Assembly (NCBI GenBank): GCA_965153455.1
Contig: OZ234493.1
Coordinates: 26,092,213-26,156,212 of the forward strand
Length of the DNA: 64,000 nucleotides
From: Sphagnum compactum
Taxonomy: Eukaryota > Bryophyta > Sphagnopsida > Sphagnales
Direction of reading: 5' to 3'
The notes below the pieces were generated by a model that was given only the letters and a program-made list of their open reading frames with translations, was not told the DNA's origin and did not search any database. Positions 11,913 to 19,691 of this stretch are shown piece after piece; position 1 is the first letter of the stretch; the number at the start of each line of letters is the position of its first letter. Made by a program: the position numbers and the translations under genes.

Positions 11913-12023
11913 ATGACAACTTCTTACTTACCTTCCATTTTTGTGCCTTTAGTAGGTCTGGTTTTTCTAGCAATTACAATGGCTTCTCTCTATATATATG
12001 GAACAAGACAAAATAGTTTGATT
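11913..12023 (+). pseudogene. psaI: psaI-like reading frame, stop codon lost
   Basis: ATG 11913 opens [18 protein letters not shown] then [12 protein letters not shown], the single transmembrane helix of photosystem I subunit VIII (PsaI, about 36 aa). The frame continues past the usual end into antisense 23S rRNA sequence, so the stop codon is missing. About 37 codons are plausible psaI. Confidence 0.85.
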
Positions 12024-12035
12024 TTTGATATTCAC

Positions 12036-12222
12036 CAGGGCTTCAATCGCCGGCTTCCCTGTCATCAGGTCACCACTTCCTTAACCTTCCGGCACTAGGC
12101 AGGCGTCAGCCCCCATACGTGGTCTTACGACTTTGCGAAAACCTGTGTTTTTGGTAAACAGTCGCCTGGGCTTGGTCACTATGACCTCCTCTGTGAGGAG
12201 GTACCCCTTCTCTCGAAGGTTA
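12036..12222 (-). pseudogene. rrn23: 23S rRNA fragment (antisense), plastid-derived
   Basis: The + strand reads 'accacttccttaaccttccg', 'gcaggcgtcagcccccatac' and 'ggtcttacgactttgcg', the reverse complement of the domain IV region of plastid 23S rRNA. It comes from a different part of the rRNA than the copies at 10.6 and 18.1 kb and follows psaI directly. Confidence 0.9.
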
Positions 12223-12840
12223 TTTGTATAATTTCCAATTTATAGCTCTGTTTTATCTACCAAATAGAAGGTCTCACTATCTGTAATGAAAGACTTCTCC
12301 ATCCAGTAATGACACATTATTTCGGTTCAAATTCGTATAGCCTTAAACCTAAAAGCTTCTCCGACGGTATGCCTCTAGGAATTTATGGTACTGTGTACCC
12401 CAGATTTAGGATTGGTTATCAAAATCTGATAGCGGGAGCAAAAGAAAAATGTATGAAGTGATTACAACCATACTTTTATTTGAGCAAAAGTAAATGCGTA
12501 AATCGAGACATCAACGTAATTCAACGCTGGTACTAGATACTTTGCTATTGAAAAGATATTTGGAAATGGAAATATTCCCTCTATTCCTATTATCTAGATC
12601 AATATATTTCACCAAACTAATTTGGAGAAAAGTTTTAATTATTTTGTTGATTCTTACATCTACATTATTTTCTCTCAATAATCATGATTTTTCATCAATA
12701 AGTTGATGATTATTCCATCGATAAATAATGAAAAGTAGGGGAAGAATTCTTATCATTAGAAATCTTATCAGTAGATATAAATAGGAACCACGAAGAGAAA
12801 CAATAGAAAAAGAGCTCCAGTATAAAGATCCTGATTGTCT

Positions 12841-12971
12841 TACCACGACTGCTGGCACAGAGTTAGCCAATGCTTATTCCTCAGATACCGTCATTGCTTC
12901 TTCTCTGAGAAAAGGAGTTTACGACTCGTGGGCCTTCTACCTCCACGCGGCATTGTTCCATCAGGCTGTCA
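12841..12971 (-). pseudogene. rrn16: 16S rRNA fragment (copy 2, antisense), plastid-derived
   Basis: The + strand reads 'gctggcacagagttagccaa', 'attcctcagataccgtcatt' and 'tctacctccacgcggcattg', the reverse complement of 16S rRNA around the 530 loop. It overlaps the rRNA region of copy 1 (10801-10890) but extends further toward the 5' side of the rRNA. It touches the trnI-CAU copy. Confidence 0.92.
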
Positions 12972-12972
12972 T

Positions 12973-13045
12973 GCATCTGACAGGAGTGGAACCTGCGAAT
13001 TCTCCAATTATGAGTTGGGTTCTTTAACCGCTCAACCACGGATGC
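12973..13045 (-). tRNA. trnI-CAU: trnI-CAU, near full-length plastid-derived copy
   Basis: The minus strand folds as a tRNA. It has acceptor GCATCCG/CAGATGC with one C-A mismatch, D-arm TTGAGCGGTTAA, anticodon arm CCAACTCATAATTGG with CAT anticodon, and T-arm CAGGTTCCACTCCTG. This is the plastid tRNA-Ile whose anticodon is modified to read AUA. Set among pseudogene fragments and with a broken acceptor pair, it is unlikely to be a working nuclear tRNA. Confidence 0.85.
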
Positions 13046-13097
13046 TATTGCTTCAATTCATTATTAGTGGTATATCTATTCTTTGACAAATCCTACT

Positions 13098-13166
13098 ACG
13101 GGTAGCGGGAATCGAACCCGCATATTCTCCTTGGCAAGGGGAATTTTACCATTAAACCATACCCCC
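13098..13166 (-). tRNA. trnG-GCC: trnG-GCC, near full-length plastid-derived copy
   Basis: The minus strand gives TATGGTTTAATGGTAAAA (D-arm), TTCCCCTTGCCAAGG (GCC anticodon) and GCGGGTTCGATTCCCGC (T-arm), matching plastid tRNA-Gly(GCC). The acceptor stem is damaged: GGGGGTA opposite TACCCGT leaves at least one mismatch. Confidence 0.85.
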
Positions 13167-13580
13167 AACTATCTCTTGTATTTATTCCTTATTATATTAA
13201 TACATTTTTCTTTATATAGTCAATTTTTCCTTAGGGTTCTTTCGGTCACTCACCAAAAAGCTGGAGAAGGAATAAAAGCCCTCCCTGGAGTCCATTTATT
13301 TCATACCTCGGGACTTGTACTTGATCGAGGGATTGTATATAAAAGCGAGGATCTTTTTCCAAATGAAATACTTTCTTCTTTTTTTTTCTCGTTACATCCA
13401 TTTTCGTGCCGTTATATAGAAGAGTTCGAAATAAATGAAATGGAGACAAAATAAGGAGGGAGCCACTCTCCTTGTTTTTATTAGGTGGAATACAACGAAT
13501 AGTACCTTGATGTTTACTAAGTAGTTGGTTTCCACCATTAGAATATTGGTTGTGCTTCAAATCGAATATGGGATTTCACG

Positions 13581-13676
13581 GTTCTAGGGGATAGGGTAAA
13601 AGTAGAATTGAGTCCCTATGATCTAACTAAAGGACGTATAATCCATCGACTCCGTACCAAATCTCCAAATGGTTAA
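13581..13676 (+). pseudogene. infA: infA 3' fragment, plastid-derived
   Basis: It reads [20 protein letters not shown] then [11 protein letters not shown] and TAA, the C-terminal 31 residues and stop of plastid translation initiation factor IF-1. The N-terminal half is replaced by unrelated sequence. Confidence 0.93.
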
Positions 13677-13705
13677 ATATTAAAACGTCTGATTCATAGA
13701 ATACG

Positions 13706-13862
13706 TTGGAGAGAGATTTTACCCCTGTAACTACTAGTATAATAGATTGTCACGTATTAGCACGTGGATCCCAAGAAAAAGTAATTGGTAATATAACTCG
13801 AAAAGATAGGGAAGAACACCCAGATTTAATTGTATTGACACCCACATGTACCTCTCCCTCTT
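13706..13862 (+). pseudogene. chlB: chlB N-terminal-region fragment (piece 1), plastid-derived
   Basis: It reads [40 protein letters not shown] and IVLTPTCTS, the conserved early region of ChlB, a subunit of dark-operative protochlorophyllide reductase. TPTCTS includes a cluster-ligating Cys region of the family. Two further chlB pieces lie on the opposite strand at 14.4 and 15.3 kb. Confidence 0.9.
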
Positions 13863-14040
13863 TACTATTGAGGTCTCCATCCGATCTAATAATATTTTTT
13901 GAAGAGAAAGAATTATTAACTGTATCTATTACGAAAGACCTCCCACCCCTTATTTTTTATACTATGTACGTGGGGAGAGAAGCAAACAGAAACATATAAA
14001 ATTGGAATTTCCGGTTTCATATAAATTTATTTAGATTGGG

Positions 14041-14109
14041 TTGACAACAATAACCATTTATGGATTAGTCGTAGCTCTAGCACCTTTATTTGCAAATCCT
14101 TTTGATTAA
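14041..14109 (+). pseudogene. atpH: atpH (CF0 subunit c) 3' fragment, plastid-derived
   Basis: It reads ITIYGLVVALAPLFANPFD then TAA, the C-terminal helix of the ATP synthase c subunit (usually LTIYGLVVALALLFANPFV). Two substitutions, including a charged C-terminal residue, indicate decay. Confidence 0.88.
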
Positions 14110-14318
14110 TTACTAATTTGTGTTCGAAGGCTACCTCGTAATTATAAATTAGTAACCTCCTCTAAATAAGTAATTAACCAATGAATTCCTTATATTAGGG
14201 GAGGGACTGATCATAATGAACAATAAATAAAATATCTTTGTATTTTTCGATAAAAAGGATTTATTATTTTTGTATCACAGGGAGCAAGACACAAAAGGGT
14301 ATATCCAATTGTATTGCG

Positions 14319-14414
14319 GGGAGTAGGAGTAATGATATCGTCTACAACGCTTCAGCTACAGGTAAAGTCAATAAAATTATACGTAAAGAAAAAGGTGGAT
14401 ACGAAATAACCACA
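14319..14414 (+). pseudogene. petA: petA fragment 2, plastid-derived
   Basis: It reads [20 protein letters not shown] then [12 protein letters not shown], the cytochrome f segment with the VYNA-ATGK motif. It ends exactly where antisense chlB sequence begins (about 14409-14414). It is downstream, within petA, of the piece found at 9146-9199. Confidence 0.92.
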
Positions 14415-14615
14415 GGGAATATCAAGACGTTTACCAATATGACGTTCCATTTGAGTGCCAAATATGGCAGATGGTTCTACACGAGCAATCATATCTCCTA
14501 CTTCGGTGTGATTGTCTATAATTAATATTTCATCACAAAAACCTTGAACTTGTTCTTTGAACCATTTTGCATCATGTTTGCAATAAGTACATGCACAACT
14601 AACTCGAATGTTCAA
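14409..14615 (-). pseudogene. chlB: chlB fragment (piece 2, antisense), plastid-derived
   Basis: The minus strand encodes [40 protein letters not shown] and [17 protein letters not shown], a long conserved stretch from the C-terminal half of ChlB, open throughout. It is fused head-on to petA at its lower-coordinate end. Confidence 0.95.
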
Positions 14616-15253
14616 TTGATTAAATTAACCAATGGAATGATTAGATGAAATTGAAATATCGGGGGGCATTAATTCAAATAAAAAGAGGAAGAAAAGAGAA
14701 ATATCCTATACAAAGATTGAATCTAGGACTCTATTTGCGAAATTATATTCATGGGTTGCAATCGTAATAATTTTTTTGAAAAAAATTATCATTATTACTA
14801 GAATTCGCATTGATTCGGTAGTGATTTACATCTACAAGAATCGGATATAAGCTTTCTGAATTTGTCACTTCCTCCAGGACCGAGGTGTGTTTTTGGATGT
14901 ACCCTACGAAAAAAGATTTAAATAAATTCGACGTATTTATCAGTAGTGAAGATACGACATTCGAAATGAAATTTTTGACTCATCCGCAGTGGAAGAAGTA
15001 TATGGCTAAAATGGTTCAATATTTTTTATATCACTTCGGGAACATATGCGAGCCACAAAATGAAAATGGAATTATGATTAAAAAAACAGTGATATATTTG
15101 TAAAAAGAGATATTCCACCTATGCTATTTATTATGGAAAGATCTCGGTAGTTTTCGATTATTATCATACTTGGCCTTACTCGATGAAATTGCTTTTCACA
15201 AAATAATTTTTTCCTTTTTTTGAATTAATCGAGCCGGTACATACAAATCCGAC

Positions 15254-15343
15254 GAATACGTTATAAACTAAATCTACTATTTGATTAATACCTTCATAGC
15301 GCAAGAAGGGTCGATATCCTAGAGGAAAATTTTGAATATGAAC
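15254..15343 (-). pseudogene. chlB: chlB fragment (piece 3, antisense), plastid-derived
   Basis: The minus strand reads [20 protein letters not shown] then [10 protein letters not shown], the ChlB segment that directly follows piece 2 in the intact protein (after DIPCG). Here it lies about 640 bp on the wrong side of piece 2, so the two parts have been swapped. Confidence 0.9.
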
Positions 15344-15440
15344 ATACGATATCTGATTTATTATTTATAAGTTTTTTCTGGGGGGTATCCTATTTATAAA
15401 AACTATAAAAATAAAATATAAAATTATTGGGTTGCCCGGT

Positions 15441-15578
15441 TACGGATATAGGTAAGCGTCCTAAAGCAATTTGATCATAATTTAATTCGTGACGATCATA
15501 AATGGAAAGTTCATATTCTTCAGTCATCAATAAACAATTCGTGGGACAATATTCGACACAGTTTTCGTAGGGGCAAAT
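15441..15578 (-). pseudogene. ndhI: ndhI fragment, plastid-derived
   Basis: The minus strand reads [19 protein letters not shown] then [19 protein letters not shown], the second ferredoxin-type 4Fe-4S cluster region of plastid NdhI. It has four spaced Cys and is followed by the TYDRHELNY block. The sequence diverges beyond GRLPISV. Confidence 0.93.
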
Positions 15579-15593
15579 TGAAATGGAAAGGAG

Positions 15594-15648
15594 AGTTAGT
15601 GAGCCGTATGATGGGGGACTATCTTGTACGGTTCGGAGAGCACTTAGT
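15594..15648 (+). pseudogene. Group II intron-like hairpin remnant
   Basis: 'gtgagccgtatgatggggga' followed by 'ctatcttgtacggttcggag' resembles the conserved GAGCCGTATG...GTACGGTTCGGAG hairpin of plastid group II introns. The intron it came from is not identified. Confidence 0.5.
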
Positions 15649-15847
15649 AGGCAGGAGTAAATGATCACTTTCTATCGAAGCTTGACCCTATCTACTATGG
15701 TTTTCTTTAGTATTTTTTTTTTGAAAATAGGTGATCTTAAGGCGGAACGCTCCCCTATCGATGTATTTTGACCAAAAACTTATAAATTTTATTCTATTCC
15801 ACACACTATATGTAAATTTGTTTCTTCAGTAGTTTACTCAATTACTC

Positions 15848-15919
15848 GCCCCTTTAACTCAGTGGTAGAGTAACGCCATGGTAAGGCGTAAGTCATCGGT
15901 TCAAATCTGATAAGAGGCT
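15848..15919 (+). tRNA. trnT-GGU: trnT-GGU, near full-length plastid-derived copy
   Basis: A complete cloverleaf is visible: acceptor GCCCCTT/AAGAGGC with one C-A mismatch, D-arm ACTCAGTGGTAGAGT, anticodon arm CGCCATGGTAAGGCG with GGT anticodon, and T-arm ATCGGTTCAAATCTGAT. It matches plastid tRNA-Thr(GGU). The mismatch and the surrounding fragments suggest a non-functional NUPT copy. Confidence 0.88.
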
Positions 15920-16310
15920 CTTATTATTTCTTGTGATATAGTCGGAAGAAACATATAGAATTGGGAGAAGAAAAGGAGGTAAAAAAAATGGGAAGTTATG
16001 CATTGGTAAATCCATGAATCTGAGCAAAAGTAAATTCAACAGACCATAAGTGTTAATGATATTTCGGAATAAAATTTCAGGTACCTAATTGAATTGAGAA
16101 AAAAAAACGCTGATATGGATTCCCCTAACTGATTTCCCACTACCTCACTACTTCATCCACCAAAACCACCGGGCAAGGTTTTTCAACGATTCATGCACCA
16201 TAGGTAGGTCCAAGTATCTAAATCATTTGGGGTTGTTTCAATATAAATGGATTTTATGGTATTTGGTAAGAAGAGTGTTTGACAATTTCTGGTACTCCAC
16301 TTATTTCATA

Positions 16311-17960
16311 AAGTATCTTTCTTTCTTTCTTTCTTTTAATTTAATGTCAATACGCGGACCAGAGAGATCCATTTGACGACTATTACCTAGTTGATTTGAG
16401 CAAAACACTCCTGTTGTCTAGGCAAGAAACTAAGTACAAAGCTATCGCTTTCTGAGTAGCCGAATGCATCAATTCAGGCAGTAAACTGCACGGTGTCAAC
16501 TGTTTCCCTAGCTGTTGACTAAACTTGCAACGAATGTCATGGTGAGCTGGGCACACTAGCAACAGGTGGTCTTCATCCTCAACAGCTCCTAGGGAACACA
16601 GGCGACAAACCCTATTTCTCCTTGGTACACTCTCAGGCTTTGCATGCCTGCCACACTCTACCTCCAAACGATGGTTTGAACATCTGAACCTTGAGAAAGA
16701 TTGCCTGAGCTGAACATTTGTGATCACTTGCAAATAACTCTGATGTGCATATGAATACCCAGATTCTGTTGTACAGCTCGTGTTCATCAGCTGGTATGTA
16801 CGTAATCTGCTACTTTTGGCTCTGGCCTGTTCACCATAAGTGGATTCTAGATAAGAAGCCTGTGCACTTGCTACAACACACATGACATTAGTATAGAGAA
16901 CCCCAACCCCTTGGTCGTCAAGCCATAACTGCACGTTCCGGAACCAACACTGTTGGTTATCATTGAGCACACTGAGCATCTGGAGCTGGGTCTGGTAGGC
17001 AAAGTACAACAGACGATCTGGTGTGGACTCCCGTAGTCTATCATAATACTTGAGAGTTTGTTGCCACCAAAAATACTCCAATGGATACCTTCCAAACTCC
17101 CCCAACACAGCAAAAGTGTTTGTTGTCTTATTGACCCCTAATATTCCTCTCAGGAACATTCTATGTACTTGTTCTGCTTGTTGCAACCCTTTCGCCCCTG
17201 TACAACCTGTCCACACCTCGCATGCATAGCTCAGTACTGGGCGTACCAGTGAGTCGAACAACTGACACATTACTTTCGGATCTGTTATGCTCAGATCATT
17301 GCATATGCGGTGTAATGCAAACAATGCCTTCTTCCCAGCAGCAGTCAGTTTGTCTATGGCTACTGCCATGCCTCTTGTACTATGTAACTCTAAGCCCAGG
17401 TATCTAAATGATTGAACCTGCTCAATGGTTGTCCCTCTGTATGTGAACTCTGGCGTCGCACTGTGGCATTTCTCAAACACCACCACCTTGGTCTTGCTCA
17501 CATTGATGACCAATTGTCGTTCAACACAAAACTCAGATAGAACATCTATTTGTTTCTACAACCCTTGTGGGGTCTCTAACATAAATGCCAAATCATCTGC
17601 ATATAGCAATTTTTTGACTACTATGTCTGCCAGCTATGGCGGGTTGTCGCCATCAAGTGCATCTAGATGTTTCTCAAGTCCATCAAGGTAGAGTCCAAAA
17701 AGCAGTGGGCTTAGTGGACAGCCTTGTTTGACCCCAATGCCACATGAGAACCGGGCTGATAGCCCTTTTGTTGGATGCATAACTCTGACGCTGTCCTGGC
17801 TGTACATGCTCTGTAGACACTGCATGAAGCGACCCACAATTCCCATCTCAGCCAGCACCTCCCATAGCAGATCACGAGGCACTGTATCAAAAGCTTTGCG
17901 AAAGTCCACAAAACAACGATACACCTTTTTGCGTTTGTGAGTGCTCTGTATCAAGTACCT
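16311..17960 (-). mobile_element. 5'-truncated non-LTR retrotransposon (LINE) with a broken reverse transcriptase ORF
   Basis: The minus strand encodes the core and 3' end of a LINE ORF2. From the 5' side it has CFVDFRKAFDTVPRD (about 17870-17915), GVKQGCPLSPLLFGLYLDGL (about 17690-17750) and the catalytic YADD (17592-17603). After these come a thumb/connection region and a C-terminal zinc-knuckle-like CRLCSLGAVEDEDHLLLVCPAH (about 16540-16610; given in full here only as C-x2-C and H-x4-C spacing). Two in-frame TAG codons, at 17634-17636 and 17556-17558, split the frame. Both would be CAG (Gln) with one base change. Upstream domains (endonuclease) are missing, as in typical 5' truncation. A short AAAG-type simple repeat on the minus strand near 16315-16336 may be the 3' tail. 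Both flanks are plastid-derived or unidentified NUPT sequence, so the LINE inserted into the plastid block. Confidence 0.88.
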
Positions 17961-18110
17961 ATCGAAATAGAATCCGCACAAGGAAATCCCTATGGTTTTT
18001 ATCACAAAAAAAAAGGGTAGAATCTTACTCTTGATACTGACGGATAAATCATTGTGACATATCCAAGCGGGATGCTCGTGACGTGTACATGTAAGATAAA
18101 CCAAATCTGT

Positions 18111-18188
18111 TAACCTTTTGAACTGTTGCTGAATTCATAGGCAGGCAAGAGACAACCTGGCGAACTGAAACATATTAATAGCCAGAGG
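18111..18188 (+). pseudogene. rrn23: 23S rRNA 5' region fragment (copy 2), plastid-derived
   Basis: This repeats copy 1 (10579-10652) almost exactly, sharing unusual spellings such as 'taaccttttgaactg' and 'gaattcataggcaggcaaga'. It retains the bases between 'aaacat' and 'agccagagg' that are deleted in copy 1. Confidence 0.88.
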
Positions 18189-18221
18189 GGAGGTGACGGG
18201 GATTCAAATTCCCCTGGGGGT
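18189..18221 (+). pseudogene. trnE-UUC: trnE-UUC 3' fragment, plastid-derived
   Basis: 'ggaggtgacggggattcaaa' followed by 'ttcccctgggggta' matches the T-arm and acceptor end of plastid tRNA-Glu. The 5' half is replaced by the 23S fragment to which it is fused. Confidence 0.75.
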
Positions 18222-18476
18222 ACTTGGAGAGAAATTTTCCCTCGTTTCTTTTGTCCACTTATTTTGTAATAAAATTGAAAATAAGGAAATCTTCAAATTC
18301 GACCAACTCGCCCGCCATTACTTTGTCAAAACTCTATGTATCTATTTCATATTTATGATGAAGTTCATTTTCGTAATAAATTTTTTCCTTGTAATGTACC
18401 TGCCAAGAAGTTTATTCAAGTAATATCGAGACTTGCTTGCTATTCCATAGACTTGTAGACTAAAATTGGAAAGTAC

Positions 18477-18552
18477 CGCATCTTGAATAAGCCAACTTTT
18501 GGAAGGTGCTGTTAGAAGATCATCAATTCCTAATGGAATAGCTGCTTGTAAC
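18477..18552 (-). pseudogene. rpoC2: rpoC2 fragment, plastid-derived
   Basis: The minus strand reads [19 protein letters not shown] then LIQDA, a conserved N-terminal block of the plastid RNA polymerase beta'' subunit. It is followed on the same strand by sequence I cannot place. Confidence 0.85.
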
Positions 18553-18572
18553 GGGCAAAAGTAAAAGCATAT

Positions 18573-18674
18573 GCCAGTCACAATAGCACCAAGTACTTCA
18601 TAACGGGAACGAATATGATCGGATTTTATGATAAGCATTTCTTGTAAGATATAAGCAACACCGAAACCTTCTAA
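18573..18674 (-). pseudogene. rpoB: rpoB C-terminal-region fragment, plastid-derived
   Basis: The minus strand reads [19 protein letters not shown] then [15 protein letters not shown], close to the C-terminal GF.VAHILQEMLT.KSDHI block of the plastid RNA polymerase beta subunit. It lies about 20 bp from the rpoC2 piece, in the same orientation as the rpoB-rpoC operon but with rpoC1 missing. Confidence 0.8.
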
Positions 18675-18720
18675 AGTCTAATCGTCTTCATCGTCGTTCC
18701 ATGAAGACTTATGTGAAATC

Positions 18721-19691
18721 TTCCAAAATATTAATTGGTAGAAGCACCGACTCACAAAATCAAGAGTTAGAAAAAAAGGAAATCGTCATAAATCAAGAAA
18801 AATTTCAGCAAAAGCTTTAAAAATCACGAAATTATTTTTCAAGTAGGTAGCCAAATATGTACAAGGCAGTTAAATTTTTTCCTTCCATATAATGTTAATA
18901 TCCAAAATTGTCTAAATTGGATTATGGGATGATCACCACCACCTCGGCTACATCACAAAATTGAAAAATAGAACATTGGTTAGGATGCCAGGAACTAGGA
19001 ACCCTATAGTGAATCTCTAGACTAAAACCAAGGGATGTTGCAATGTACTCTACAAGCCTTTTTTTCGAGTGCAAAATTGTTGAAATTTATGTCGCAAATT
19101 CAATCATTTTTTGAAAAAAAAATTGCCAAAAGAATTCGGAAAAATCGAAAAATTCTTTACTTTTTTTTCCCATGCACTGTTCCAGTGTATAGTGAAATCT
19201 ATATTATTAAATTATTTTTTCCTTTCATATTTTTAATAGCCAAATTTGGCTAAATCGGCCACTAGATGATCATCACCTTGGTACATCACAAAATTTTTAA
19301 AAAACATTGGTGCACATAAATCCTAAACCCCCATACCAAAATGAGTTTGGGAGGGGGAAAAAACAGCAAAAGAAAAACCTGAGGAGGATTTTTGAAAATT
19401 TTGAGATACAGAAAATTTCCAAAATATTAGAAAATTACTCAAATTTACACCAGAGAAACAAAACTTCGCAATTTATTTTTCGAAAAAATGACCAAATTTG
19501 TGAGGAAAAATAAACACTGTCACGTTATGGAAATTCATGGAAATAGAATCCACATACCATTAAAAGCTTAAACCCTAGACCCCAAATCCTAAATCCAGTC
19601 TTGCAAAGAAACAAGAATAGCGAAATACACACAATCTGCAATCCGTTGTTGTTGCAGGTTTTTTTGCTTCGATTTTTGACAAAGATTTGCA
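18721..19691. other. Intergenic; internally duplicated AT-rich sequence
   Basis: No gene is seen. Two diverged copies of a roughly 120-150 bp unit lie at about 18868-18985 and 19196-19320. They share 'aaattttttccttccatat' versus 'aaattattttttcctttcat', 'ggatgatcaccaccacc' versus 'tagatgatcatcacctt', and 'acatcacaaaatt'. The last part should hold the promoter and leader of the CPN10 gene. Confidence 0.55.

Noticed and set aside
14885-15103. Additional chlB or ndh fragment
   Set aside because: The 72-codon frame resembles neither on inspection, so it was left as unidentified NUPT sequence.
17556-17636. LINE TAG codons as sites of U-to-C RNA editing, as in fern organelles
   Set aside because: The LINE is a nuclear element. 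That editing acts on organelle transcripts, so ordinary mutation is the simpler explanation.
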